Assembly: GCA_964567745.1 (NCBI GenBank)
Contig: CAZMNY010000033.1
Coordinates: 30,091 to 94,090, forward strand
DNA from: CAZMNY01 sp964567745
Lineage (GTDB): Bacteria > Planctomycetota > Planctomycetia > Pirellulales > Pirellulaceae
Reading direction: 5' to 3'
DNA: 64,000 nucleotides
This document shows, one piece after another, positions 1-8,642 of this stretch. The notes below the pieces were generated by a model that saw only the letters and a list, made by a program, of their open reading frames with translations, searched no databases and had not been told where the DNA came from. A program made the translations under genes and the position numbers. Numbering within the stretch: the stretch's first letter is position 1; each line of letters opens with the position of its first letter.

Positions 1-1697
1 GCGTCCGCGTTGGTGCGAACTTTCAACGTGCGGTACTTGTCGGACCACTTCATCACCTTGGAGAAGTTGCCGGACAGTTCCGGTTCTTTGGTCGCAACGG
101 CGCCGGCGATCACTTCACCGGTGGTGCCGTCGAGAGACACGGTATCTTTGTGAGTAAGCGTGCGGCCGTTGACCTTGATCTTGCGACCTTTTTCGTTGAT
201 CTCAACGTCGCCGGCGCCGGCGACACAGCAACGGCCCCAACCGCGAGCGACGACGGCGGCGTGGCTCGTCATTCCGCCCGTGCTGGTCAAGATTCCTGCC
301 GCACTGTGCATCCCATCAATGTCTTCCGGGCTGGTTTCTTTACGAACGAGAATCACCGATTCGCCAGCATGAGCTCGATCGACGGCTTCCTCTGCCGTGA
401 AAGCCAATTTGCCAACCGAGGCACCGGGTGAGGCGGGCAGGCCGACCGCCAAAACTTCCGCCTTCGCCTTGGCTTTCTCATCAAAGCTCGGCAGCAGTAA
501 TTGGTTGAGGTCGTTCGCCGGAATCCGCAACAAGGCGGTCTTCTCGTCAATCAACTTCTCGCGAACCATGTCACAGGAAGTTCGCACTGCTGCGGCGCCG
601 GTTCGTTTTCCGGTACGTGTCTGCAGCATGTAGAGTTTGCCGCGCTCGATCGTGAACTCGATGTCCTGCATGTCCGTGTAATGGTCTTCAAGGATCTTCT
701 TGATTCCCATCAACTCTTTGTGGACAGCGCGATTCCACTTGGGCATCTCGGCGACAGGTTGGGGAGTCCGGATGCCGGCGACAACATCTTCGCCTTGAGC
801 GTTTACAAGGAACTCGCCGTAGAACTTGTTTTCGCCCGTCGACGGATTGCGAGTGAACGCGACGCCGGTGCCGGAGTCTTCGCCCATGTTGCCGTACACC
901 ATCGACTGCACGTTGACGGCGGTTCCCAGCAGACCGTAGATCTTCTCGACTTCACGGAATCGAATGGCTCGCGAAGTGTTCCAGCTGGAAAAGACAGCTT
1001 CAACCGCCATTGCAAGTTGCTTGATCGGATCCTGCGGGAACGAGTGCCCGGCGTGCTTGCGGTAAACTTTCTTGTAGGCTTCGCAAAGTTCGATCAGTCC
1101 CTTTGTCGGAACATCCGTATCGTTGCGAACGTTGTATTTGGCTTTCACTTTGTCGAAAGCTTCTTCGAACTGATGGTGATCGACGCCGACGACGACGTCG
1201 CCAAACATGTTGATCAGTCGACGGTACGCGTCGTATGCGAACCGCGGGTTGTGGGTGGCGGACGCCAAGCCGGCAACCGACTCGTCGTTTAGACCGAGAT
1301 TCAAAATCGTGTTCATCATGCCCGGCATCGAAACCGCGGCACCCGAGCGGACGGAGACGAGCAACGGGTTCTTGTTGTCACCGAACTTTTTGCCAAGCTC
1401 TTTTTCCAGAGTCTTGACGTGTTTGGCTACTTCATCCGTCAGCCCGTCAGGAAGTCGTTCGCCCGACTTGTAGTACTGATCGCAGACCGCGGTCGTGATC
1501 GTGAAACCGGGAGGGACGGGCAGGCCAATGCTCGTCATTTCGGCCAAGTTCAACCCCTTGCCGCCCAACAACTCTTTGCCGGCGCCCTTGCCTTCGGTCT
1601 TGGTCTTGCCGAAGTAGTACACCATCTTGGAGGCTTTCGCCGACTTCTTCGTTGATCGCGCCGACTTCTTCTTGGCTTTCGCCGACTTCTTGGCCAT
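1..1697 (-). CDS. ppdK: Pyruvate, phosphate dikinase (5' part, cut by left window edge)
   Basis: PPDK interconverts pyruvate, ATP and phosphate with PEP, AMP and PPi in central carbon metabolism. The reading frame is open from ATG at 1697 to the window edge, about 565 codons of a protein that is usually near 880. After the start comes the family N-terminal region (VYYFGKTKTEGKGAGKELLGG), then the nucleotide-binding part with SVRSGAAVSMPGMM. The phosphohistidine swivel domain carries GGMTSHAAVVARG; the catalytic His codon is at 261-263. The C-terminal PEP/pyruvate barrel lies outside the window. The first about 24 residues form an extra Lys/Ala/Ser-rich tail (repeats of AKKSAK type) absent from typical PPDK; it could alternatively be upstream sequence if a later start is used, but no better ATG precedes the conserved region. 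Confidence 0.95.
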   Translation of the reverse strand, partial: MAKKSAKAKKKSARSTKKSAKASKMVYYFGKTKTEGKGAGKELLGGKGLNLAEMTSIGLPVPPGFTITTAVCDQYYKSGERLPDGLTDEVAKHVKTLEKELGKKFGDNKNPLLVSVRSGAAVSMPGMMNTILNLGLNDESVAGLASATHNPRFAYDAYRRLINMFGDVVVGVDHHQFEEAFDKVKAKYNVRNDTDVPTKGLIELCEAYKKVYRKHAGHSFPQDPIKQLAMAVEAVFSSWNTSRAIRFREVEKIYGLLGTAVNVQSMVYGNMGEDSGTGVAFTRNPSTGENKFYGEFLVNAQGEDVVAGIRTPQPVAEMPKWNRAVHKELMGIKKILEDHYTDMQDIEFTIERGKLYMLQTRTGKRTGAAAVRTSCDMVREKLIDEKTALLRIPANDLNQLLLPSFDEKAKAKAEVLAVGLPASPGASVGKLAFTAEEAVDRAHAGESVILVRKETSPEDIDGMHSAAGILTSTGGMTSHAAVVARGWGRCCVAGAGDVEINEKGRKIKVNGRTLTHKDTVSLDGTTGEVIAGAVATKEPELSGNFSKVMKWSDKYRTLKVRTNAD

Positions 1698-2042
1698 TGT
1701 TTCTTACTCGCTATGAAAACCGGTTTGAGGAAACCTGGTGTCGAAGAACGCGCACTTTACTTGCCGGACCTGTCTCGCCATTCAAGAGGCGAATTGACTG
1801 AAAATCACGATTCAGTCGATCTAAGGTCTCCGGCCCCAACATGGGGCAAATGCGCATAGAGATTGCCTGATTCAGGAATCGAAGAGTTTACCAGCGTCCA
1901 AAACGAGCGTCAACGAGTCGACCGTCTCGGCACCGCTGGTCAGTCGAGCAACCACACGCATTTGAGGCTTGGGCTCAGATCAAAGCCATTAGGACGACGG
2001 AATGGTTGTTAAGCCACTTTTGATAGCGTGAGCATAGTTTTC
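1698..2042. other. Intergenic region upstream of ppdK
   Basis: No convincing gene is seen here. Just upstream of the ppdK start there is a 10-bp palindrome AAACCGGTTT (1717-1726). Farther up is an inverted repeat GACTGAA / TTCAGTC with an 8-nt loop (1796-1802 and 1811-1817). Either could be an operator or leader hairpin for ppdK; this is inference from symmetry only. Confidence 0.4.
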
Positions 2043-2534
2043 TCAGGCTTCATGTCGCAGGCGCCGTGTGCGACTCGACTTAGGCGATGAGGGCGATGGC
2101 ACGGATGACTTCCCTTCGCTGCCAGTGTCGACTCGCAGGCCGTTCGCGCTGCGAAGGGCCGCGTTGCATTCGCAAACCAAGCCTCGCCAAAGCGAATCCG
2201 TTTCCTCGGGAATCTCAAGCGCTTTGCCTTCGCGGGCAAAGTCATGCAAACGCTCCTCAACCTGTTCCACCGGCGCCGCCAGTTTTCGGCTCAACCGAAT
2301 CGAATCCCAAATTAGAATCGGCGCCATGACGAAGGCGACGAGCACGAATGAACCCATCGTCCATCGCAGCCGCTCGGCGTGTTGAGCCACCGTGTCGTGC
2401 GGGTTGTTAACGTATTGCAATAGTATCGTCGACAACAAAACGGCAACGACAAACCACCAGAAATGCAGAATCAGCCGAGACGCAACGATGTCGCGAGTGC
2501 GACGAGAAGCAGATGATGTGTTGACGCCTGTCAT
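2043..2534 (-). CDS. HAMP-like two-helix membrane protein
   Basis: Predicted 163-residue membrane protein. Two hydrophobic helices lie at about residues 20-42 and 60-80. They are followed by an amphipathic segment (RLSRKLAAPVEQVEERLHDFAREGKA) with the proline and spacing of a HAMP linker, then a short helical stretch and a basic/Ser-rich tail. No kinase, methyl-accepting or cyclase output domain follows, so it is a stand-alone HAMP-type protein whose signalling role cannot be named. The ATG at 2534 is chosen because GGAG lies about 8 nt upstream; the frame stays open farther 5' but that extension is Arg-rich and overlaps the neighbouring gene. Same strand as the CPBP gene, 155 bp downstream of it. 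Confidence 0.75.
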   Translation of the reverse strand: MTGVNTSSASRRTRDIVASRLILHFWWFVVAVLLSTILLQYVNNPHDTVAQHAERLRWTMGSFVLVAFVMAPILIWDSIRLSRKLAAPVEQVEERLHDFAREGKALEIPEETDSLWRGLVCECNAALRSANGLRVDTGSEGKSSVPSPSSPKSSRTRRLRHEA

Positions 2535-2689
2535 GGGATAATTCTCCAAACACTGGCAAGCCAGTGGCGCCCAAGAATGTGGGTGGATCCGATGCCATTT
2601 TCCTGATGCTGACGTGGACCCATTCCGTCGGTCGTCAAAACTCGCGATAGCGTCGCGGATTGTGCCCATACGCGCAGATGAGGTCAAGA

Positions 2690-3349
2690 TCAATCGGCCG
2701 TCGATTCGCTCGGAGTCCGTTCTCGCAGCAAGTAAAGAAGAGCCAAAAAGTCGTAGACGGCGTGCGTCACGATGGGAGGTCCAAGATGGTCGAAGACGAG
2801 AAACATGGCGCCGAGAAAAAGACCCGCCACCGAAGCCAATGCGGCGTACGTCGGCGTGACCCAATGGCATGCTCCGAACAGTAGCGACACCACAACCAAG
2901 CTGATGACTGGACCGCTCGGGCCGCCGATCCAATGGGCGAGCCCGCCTTGCAGCAGCCCGCGAAACAGCAGCTCCTCGCCAACTCCCGCAGCCGCTGCTA
3001 GCAGTGCAAGCTCGAACCAACTCGCGTCACCAAATATCGACCTGATGATCTCCCGAACGTCATCTCGGAGCTGAATCAACGGACGCCACCGGGACAACTC
3101 GATCAGGCAGAGCATGCCGAGCATCGGTAGGACGCAGCCAAGTCCCCAACCAATATGGGCCAGCGTTTGCAATCCGCTCTCAAACGGCAACGACCGAAGC
3201 GGCGAAAAGCCGACGAGCCAGCCGACTCCCAATGCGATGGCCGCCAAGCCGAATTCGAATGCGATGGCCGTGTTGCGCGACAAGATAGGCTCCGTTGTAA
3301 AGGCGATGCGGGCCAAGAGATTGTTGTTAGACCGGACGGCCCTTCTCAA
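2690..3349 (-). CDS. CPBP family intramembrane metalloprotease (Abi/CAAX-type)
   Basis: A 219-residue polytopic membrane protein with the CPBP (CAAX protease/bacteriocin-processing) signature. EELLFRG occurs at 125-131, with the second motif His at 162 (GACHW) and third-motif His/Asp at 196-200 (THAVYD). These glutamates and histidines form the active site in the Rce1-like family, which cleaves substrates within the membrane; the bacterial substrate is generally unknown. Several hydrophobic helices surround the motifs. The apparent start is TTG at 3349 with only a weak upstream purine stretch, so the true N-terminus is uncertain. It lies between the YTV-protein terminator and the HAMP-like gene on the same strand. 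Confidence 0.85.
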   Translation of the reverse strand: MRRAVRSNNNLLARIAFTTEPILSRNTAIAFEFGLAAIALGVGWLVGFSPLRSLPFESGLQTLAHIGWGLGCVLPMLGMLCLIELSRWRPLIQLRDDVREIIRSIFGDASWFELALLAAAAGVGEELLFRGLLQGGLAHWIGGPSGPVISLVVVSLLFGACHWVTPTYAALASVAGLFLGAMFLVFDHLGPPIVTHAVYDFLALLYLLRERTPSESTAD

Positions 3350-3402
3350 GCGACTCGATCGGGGCCGATTTTGGCATAAAAATTCGGCTTGGTGTCGTCA
3401 AC

Positions 3403-3440
3403 GAAAAAACGGCGGCTCGAACAAATTCGAACCGCCGTTG
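3403..3440 (-). terminator. Rho-independent terminator after the YTV-protein gene
   Basis: A 14-bp stem with one G-U pair (3408-3421 with 3426-3439) and a short CAAA-type loop is followed on the minus strand by a T run. It lies about 85 bp past the stop of the YTV-repeat gene and before the CPBP gene. Confidence 0.8.
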
Positions 3441-3523
3441 GTTTTAACCAGACCAGGTTTTCTTCCGGGGAGAGGAAGTTGCGGCCGCGGGTAACCGTTG
3501 GCCGCGAGTTTCGCAACTGCGTG

Positions 3524-5071
3524 TTAGCAGCCGCAGTGGCCGCCGAATAATCGACGACGTACGCACGGTGGCGGGCAGCAAACCGAGACCGGCACCTGCT
3601 CACAAATCACTCGCGGTACGCAGCGGACTGCGGTGCAAGGAACTTGTCGAGCGACACATCGCGGAACGCGAATCGTCTTGGTGTAACAGACTGGCTTGCA
3701 GACCGTGTACGGCACTTTGCGTACACGTTGCTCGCAAACGTAGCTGCATGTGGTGTAAGGAATTTGCTTGGTGCGGCACTCCCGCTCCATGTGGCAAACT
3801 CGATACGTAACCGTTTTCGTGCGCTGCTCGGGAACCATGTGGCAGACGCGGTAGGTGCACGTCTTGGTTCGTTGTTCCGGAACCATGCGGCAGACGCGAT
3901 ACGTGCACGTCTTCGTGCGTTGCTCAGGAACCATTTTGCAGACGCGGTAGGTGCACGTCTTCGTGCGTTGCTCGGGAACCATTCGGCAAACCCGGTAAGT
4001 GCACGTCTTGGTGCGCTGCTCGGGAACCATATGGCAGACCGTGTAATTGCAAGTCCGAGTGCGTTGCTCAGAGACGTAGCGGCAAGTGGTGTAAGGAACC
4101 ATCTTGCGGCAAACTTCTCGCTCGTAACGAACGCAGTTGACGACTTGGTTCCGGACTTCCGGAATCCAAACCTTCTTGCAGATCGTTCGCGGCGGGCATT
4201 GAACTTGAACCGTGCGGCACTGACCCGGCACGTAAACGCATCGGCAGCGACAAGGATCCCATTGCCAGCAACCCGGGTCTTGGATGACTTTCGTCATGAC
4301 CGGACCGGGGCATGTGGTCGTTTGAGTTTCCCATCGTCCGCAGCAGACTTGAATCGTCTTCTGGTAATGGATCGGCTTGCATACGGTGTAGCAAACTTCA
4401 CGCTGATGAGTTTCGTAGACCGGCTTGCAAACGGTGTAGCACATCGTTTTTTGGCGCGTCTCGTAGACCGGCTTGCAAACGGTGTAGCAGATTTGCTTGG
4501 TTCGAGTTTCCCAGACCGGCTTGCAGACGGTGTAGCACATCGTCTTCTGCCTTGTCTCGTAGACCGGCTTGCAGACGGTGTAACAGATCTGCCGTGTCTT
4601 GGTCTCCCAAACCGGTTTGCAGACCGTGTAGCACATCGTCTTTTGACGAGTCTCATAGACCGGCTTGCAAACGGTGTAACAGACCTGCTTCGAACGCGTT
4701 TCCCAAACCGGCTTGCAAACGGTGTAGTTGCAAGTGCGGTAGTGGGTTTGGTACACGGGCTTGCGCACCGTGTAATTGCATGTGCGGTAGTGAGTTTCCA
4801 TGACGTTGCGAGTGCAAGTCACTTGTCGTTCGTCATACACGGTGTCATAGACCGTGCGGGACGTCGCGTATTGCTGTTGCTCATACACAACGCGTTTGCG
4901 CGTCCGCATCACTGTATGACACTGTTTCTGGACGCTGCTTTTACCGGCCAAATCTCCACTCGCGACGTTGCTGTAGCTTGTCGCGCCAAAATAGGAGGCT
5001 TCGGCCGTACTGATTGAAACCGCCACCATCATCAAAGTGGCAAGCCCAAGTACAACCTTGCGTGCTTTCAT
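3524..5071 (-). CDS. Secreted Cys-rich YTV-repeat cell-wall protein
   Basis: A 515-residue exported protein. Residues 1-26 are a signal peptide ending in AEA. The mature part consists of two blocks of 16-residue repeats. Block 1 (about 99-232) repeats YTVCKPVYETRQKTMC, alternating with a Trp-containing version, so a 32-residue super-period is visible. Block 2 (about 342-427) repeats TYRVCRMVPEQRTKTC. A Cys/Pro-rich linker and a Cys-rich end (ending CGC) flank them. The family is known as the YTV motif in Rhodopirellula, where such proteins are associated with the proteinaceous cell wall; regular cysteines suggest disulfide cross-linking in the envelope. The start at 5071 has GAGGAGAGGG just upstream. 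It is monocistronic, followed by a strong terminator, consistent with a highly expressed structural protein. Confidence 0.85.
   Translation of the reverse strand: MKARKVVLGLATLMMVAVSISTAEASYFGATSYSNVASGDLAGKSSVQKQCHTVMRTRKRVVYEQQQYATSRTVYDTVYDERQVTCTRNVMETHYRTCNYTVRKPVYQTHYRTCNYTVCKPVWETRSKQVCYTVCKPVYETRQKTMCYTVCKPVWETKTRQICYTVCKPVYETRQKTMCYTVCKPVWETRTKQICYTVCKPVYETRQKTMCYTVCKPVYETHQREVCYTVCKPIHYQKTIQVCCGRWETQTTTCPGPVMTKVIQDPGCWQWDPCRCRCVYVPGQCRTVQVQCPPRTICKKVWIPEVRNQVVNCVRYEREVCRKMVPYTTCRYVSEQRTRTCNYTVCHMVPEQRTKTCTYRVCRMVPEQRTKTCTYRVCKMVPEQRTKTCTYRVCRMVPEQRTKTCTYRVCHMVPEQRTKTVTYRVCHMERECRTKQIPYTTCSYVCEQRVRKVPYTVCKPVCYTKTIRVPRCVARQVPCTAVRCVPRVICEQVPVSVCCPPPCVRRRLFGGHCGC
3791..4048 (-). repeat. 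48-bp coding repeats, YTV block 2
   Basis: About five and a half tandem units of 48 bp encode the MVPEQRTKTC-TYRVC repeat of the YTV protein. Variation is mostly at one residue (R/K/H before MVP), implying recent duplication or conversion. Confidence 0.75.
4376..4777 (-). repeat. 48-bp coding repeats, YTV block 1 (96-bp super-period)
   Basis: About eight 48-bp units encode YTVCKPV-[YW]-ET repeats. Units alternate between a Y-ETRQKTMC and a W-ETR-K-QIC form, giving a 96-bp higher-order repeat. Confidence 0.75.
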
Positions 5072-5899
5072 AACCCTCTCCTCTATCCTCGGAAGAACTC
5101 ACTCAACTCCTGGTCTGACGAACCGTTCGTCATGCACGGCTCAGCTACATGGCAGTTCACCATTGACGTCTCGCGGCGAATGCATTTCGCTTTTTCGCCT
5201 GCGAACCCATCGACATGACCGCCTCTCGCGTTTCCTCTCCCATCGCTTCAACTCGTCTGCCGCAGGTATTGTTTAAATACAGCGACGAGGGAACGAGTCG
5301 GCGTAGCCTGAGGGCCGTTATCGCCAATCATCGTCAATCTAGGTCAAATGCTTGAACTAAGTGAATTAGGTTGAGCTGCACGACTTGTGCGACAAATCGC
5401 TATAGAGCAAGGAGATGGAGTGGTTTGAATAGCAAAACACGAGCGCCTGGGTAGGTAAAAAAAAACAGATCTCGCCTCCGATCCTGACAGTTGTGCCGAT
5501 CACAGCAAAGAATCGATCTAACACATTGACCCACAGCACTTTGCAACGTAGAAATGCTAGGTGTCGACGTTTGCGCTCTTCGCCTCATCGGTACACACAG
5601 CACAAGGCAACTGAACATGCGACGCAACGGAATTGCCCTAGTCGAAGCCGGAATCGACAGGGCGGTTGGCTTTACAATTCGCGAACGGGTGAGGTGCGGA
5701 TCAATCTGGCGGACCACAGAAGGCTCTAACCCTCAATAAATAAACGACTTAAGGATGTTTATAGACAGTTTCATTGGGGACGGTGTTCGCTGAGTCTCCG
5801 AGGGATTCATGAACGGCTCGACCTTGAGCCAAATGGCTTTCGCGTATAGATTAGCCTTCGGCGTCTATCACTAATCACAATCAGTACTTACGCGATCCG
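5072..5899. other. Divergent intergenic region between the YTV gene and rex
   Basis: No gene with family resemblance or plausible coding structure was found in this 828-bp stretch. It must hold the promoters of both divergent genes. A perfect interrupted palindrome lies near the YTV start (listed separately). A possible sigma70-like promoter for rex is TTGAGC at 5824 with TAGATT at 5847 (17-bp spacer), about 50 bp before the rex start; this is weak. Confidence 0.4.
5116..5132. promoter_or_regulatory. 17-bp palindrome upstream of the YTV gene
   Basis: TGACGAAC-C-GTTCGTCA is a perfect inverted repeat with 8-bp arms, ending 45 bp upstream of the YTV start codon. It may be an operator or a leader hairpin; the binding protein is unknown. 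Confidence 0.35.
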
Positions 5900-6565
5900 A
5901 TGGCGAGTGATCCCAGCAAGAAAAGCGACTCGATCGACGCGAGCGTCCCGAAGGCGGTCGTAAGCCGACTCAGTCTTTATCTGCGCGAATTGCTCCGCCT
6001 CCAACTCGATGGCAACGAGACGACCAGTTCAACTCAATTGGGAAAACTGCTCGGTTTCAGCGATGCTCAAGTCCGCAAGGATCTCGCCTATTTCGGACAG
6101 TTTGGTTATCCGGGAATCGGTTATCGATGTGACGAATTGATCGCCGCTGTTCGCAAGATTCTCGGTACGAATCGGGCCTGGCGAGTCGCGATTATCGGTG
6201 CGGGAAACCTGGGCCGCGCGCTATTGGGCTACAAGGGATTTCAAGACGACACGTTTCGAATCGTTGCCGCTTTTGACCTCGACGAGCAGAAAGTTGGCGA
6301 ACCGATTGACGATGTTCCAGTCTTTCATTTGGATGAGCTTTCCGAGCAGACGGCGCGGCTGGGAATTCGATTGGCGATTATCGCGGTTCCATCCACGGCC
6401 GCCCAAACGGTAGCCAACCGAGTGACTGAGGCGGGCATCGAGGGCGTGCTTAATTTCGCGCCGGTGACGCTCGCTTTGCCCGATCAAGTCAGCGCGGTTG
6501 GCGTCGATTTAGCAATCGAACTTGAACAGCTTTCATTCGCAGTTGTGAACAAAGCCGAGAAGTAG
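5900..6565 (+). CDS. rex: Redox-sensing transcriptional repressor Rex
   Basis: Rex binds DNA when NADH is low and releases it when NADH rises, thereby sensing the NADH/NAD+ ratio. In 221 residues the protein shows an N-terminal winged helix (about 15-85, with QLGKLLGFSDAQVRKDLAYFG and the GYPGIGY linker). A Rossmann domain follows with the dinucleotide motif GAGNLG (100-105), and a C-terminal helix that swaps in the dimer. Length matches the family. I saw no obvious Rex operator (TTGTGA-type inverted repeat) just upstream, so autoregulation is not evident. A tRNA-Gln gene follows 16 bp after the stop. Confidence 0.96.
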   Translation: MASDPSKKSDSIDASVPKAVVSRLSLYLRELLRLQLDGNETTSSTQLGKLLGFSDAQVRKDLAYFGQFGYPGIGYRCDELIAAVRKILGTNRAWRVAIIGAGNLGRALLGYKGFQDDTFRIVAAFDLDEQKVGEPIDDVPVFHLDELSEQTARLGIRLAIIAVPSTAAQTVANRVTEAGIEGVLNFAPVTLALPDQVSAVGVDLAIELEQLSFAVVNKAEK

Positions 6566-6581
6566 TAAATTGCTTCGAAGT

Positions 6582-6653
6582 TACCCGGTGGTGTAATCGG
6601 CAACACTTCGGATTTTGGTTCCGACATTCTAGGTTCAAGTCCTAGCCGGGTAG
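6582..6653 (+). tRNA. tRNA-Gln (anticodon TTG)
   Basis: A cloverleaf folds: acceptor TACCCGG / CCGGGTA, D-stem GTGT / ACAC, anticodon stem TCGGA / TCCGA with loop TTTTGGT (anticodon TTG), T-stem CTAGG / CCTAG with loop TTCAAGT, discriminator G. The 3' CCA is not fully encoded. A T-run directly after (6656-6662) may end transcription. It reads CAA, and CAG by wobble. Confidence 0.95.
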
Positions 6654-6929
6654 CCTTTTTTCTTTCTGACCACCCCTTACCAGCATCTAAAGCGCCGGTT
6701 TGGCAAGCTATTCGTGGTCGCTCGGTGTACCTAATTCACCGCATGGTTTGATGATCTGTTTCCCGATGGTTGCTTTTGCGTTCTGCCATCCTGCGACTTG
6801 GCTGCTTCCCCTATTTTTGAATCGTCAGCGGCGCCATGCCCCCTCACCCTCGCCACAGAGCGAGATACAATGGGCGATTCTCAGCCATTCCCGCCAAACC
6901 TGTCCGCTTGTTGAAAATCGAGTTTCACG

Positions 6930-8519
6930 ATGGAAATCCCAAAAATCAAACGCGCATTGATAAGCGTCAGCGATAAGTCCGGTTTGGAAGAGTTCGCGCG
7001 CGGGCTCGCGGACTCAGGCGTTCAAGTCTTCAGCACTGGCGGGACTCGTAAACACCTCGAATCGGCTGGACTCGAAGTGCATGACGTCGCCGCGTACACC
7101 GGATTTCCAGAGATGATGGATGGTCGGCTGAAGACTTTGCATCCCAAGATCTTCGGCGGCATTCTCTGCCGCGCCAACCGCGAAGACGACATGGCCTCGA
7201 TGAGCGAACATGGGATCGAGGCGTTTGAATTAGTCGTGATCAGCCTCTACCCATTCGAAGCCACGATCGCCCGCCCTGGCGTGACGATGCCGGAGGCGAT
7301 CGAGCAGATCGATATTGGAGGACCGAGTTTGGTGCGGGCGGCGGCGAAAAACCATCGTTTCGTCAGCATCGCCACGGCCCCTGGTCAATACGCCGAGATT
7401 CTCGACTCGATTCGTTCGGCGGGAGGCCCGGATCTTGAACACCGAAAGCGATTGGCGGCGGCGGCGTTCGCGATGACGGCCAAGTACGATTGCGCGATTT
7501 CTGGATATTTCGAACAGCAACTCACGGGTCCTCAAGACGGCGACGACGGGGAAGGTCCTCCCGCATCGATCTGTCTGACGCTCAAACTTGCCTCGCCGTT
7601 GCGCTATGGCGAAAACCCCCATCAGCCAGCGGCCGCCTATCGTTGGAGCCAGTCGTCCGGACCCAGCCTGATCGACGCGAAACAACTCAACGGCAAGGAG
7701 CTCTCGTACAACAACTTGCTCGACCTCGACAGCGCATTGGGGATCGTCCGATTCGTCCCAAAACCTGCGGTTTCCGTGATAAAACACAACAATCCGTGCG
7801 GCGCTGCGGCAGACGAGGAATTGGCCGAAGCGTGTCGCAAGGCGATGGCCGGCGACCCCAGTAGTGCATTCGGTTCCGTCCTCGGCGTGAACCGCTCGGT
7901 CGATGCCGCGATGGCTGAAGTGCTCTCGGAACCTGGTCTGTTTGTGGAAGCGATTGTCGCGCCAGGATTCGACGCCGAGGCGGTCGAGATTCTCACGAGC
8001 AAGCCGAAGTGGCGAAAGAATGTCCGCTTGATGGAGGTGTGTGAACTCGGGGCGGTGGCGGGTCGGCCCGCATACCGTCAAGTCGAGGGCGGGATGTTGA
8101 TGCAGACGCCGGACATGGGATGCACGAGCGAAGACGAGTGGCGGCTTGTCACGGAGTCGACAGCGTCCGACGCCGTGATGGCTGATCTTCGATTCGGTTG
8201 GGAAATGGTCAGACACGTGAAGAGCAATGCGATAGTGCTCTGCAAGGACGAGTCGCTAGTCGGAGTCGGCGCGGGCCAGATGAGCCGAGTCGATTCGGTT
8301 GAGATTTCGATCAAGAAGGCGGCGGATCGGGCAAGCGGGTCGGTCTTAGCGTCCGATGCGTTCTTCCCTTTTCCAGACTCGATCCGTCATGCGGCGGATG
8401 CGGGTGTTGCGGCAGTCATTCAACCGGGCGGATCGAAACGGGACGACGAAGTCATCGCCGCTTGCAACGAATACAACCTGCCGATGATATTCACTGGCCG
8501 GCGCCACTTTAAGCACTAG
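6930..8519 (+). CDS. purH: Bifunctional AICAR formyltransferase/IMP cyclohydrolase
   Basis: PurH carries out the last two steps of de novo purine synthesis: formylation of AICAR with 10-formyl-THF, then ring closure to IMP. The 529 residues match the usual length. Residues 1 to about 150 form the MGS-like cyclohydrolase domain (STGGT at 35-39, KTLHPKIFGGIL near 68-79). The rest is the AICARFT domain with KQLNGKELSYNN and the catalytic KHNNPCG (His 286). The C-terminal TGRRHFKH is typical. The ribosome-binding site is weak. A 276-bp leader separates it from tRNA-Gln, with no recognisable purine riboswitch. trpC follows on the same strand. Confidence 0.97.
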   Translation: MEIPKIKRALISVSDKSGLEEFARGLADSGVQVFSTGGTRKHLESAGLEVHDVAAYTGFPEMMDGRLKTLHPKIFGGILCRANREDDMASMSEHGIEAFELVVISLYPFEATIARPGVTMPEAIEQIDIGGPSLVRAAAKNHRFVSIATAPGQYAEILDSIRSAGGPDLEHRKRLAAAAFAMTAKYDCAISGYFEQQLTGPQDGDDGEGPPASICLTLKLASPLRYGENPHQPAAAYRWSQSSGPSLIDAKQLNGKELSYNNLLDLDSALGIVRFVPKPAVSVIKHNNPCGAAADEELAEACRKAMAGDPSSAFGSVLGVNRSVDAAMAEVLSEPGLFVEAIVAPGFDAEAVEILTSKPKWRKNVRLMEVCELGAVAGRPAYRQVEGGMLMQTPDMGCTSEDEWRLVTESTASDAVMADLRFGWEMVRHVKSNAIVLCKDESLVGVGAGQMSRVDSVEISIKKAADRASGSVLASDAFFPFPDSIRHAADAGVAAVIQPGGSKRDDEVIAACNEYNLPMIFTGRRHFKH

Positions 8520-8642
8520 ACTTGAAACACCGGCGCGCGATGGCGTTGAGTCAAGCGGGCAGCGCAATTCAATCGAGTTGGGCGATCGACCAGGGCAATC
8601 GAGATGGGGCCCGCGAAACAATATCACAAGGATCGTCAGCGC

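Noticed and set aside
501..1292. 263-codon plus-strand frame inside ppdK
   Set aside because: Shadow of ppdK, which carries the phosphohistidine motif in the minus frame.
2535..3020. N-terminal extension of the HAMP-like protein up to 3020
   Set aside because: It overlaps the CPBP gene, is Arg/Ser-rich without structure, and a good ribosome-binding site precedes ATG 2534.
3644..5017. Long open frame (457 codons) antisense to the YTV gene
   Set aside because: It mirrors the codon repeats of the YTV gene, has no ribosome-binding site or family motif, and the YTV product has a signal peptide and known family repeats.
5400..5717. Possible small gene on the minus strand in the YTV-rex gap
   Set aside because: No ribosome-binding site, no motif, and composition unlike neighbouring genes.
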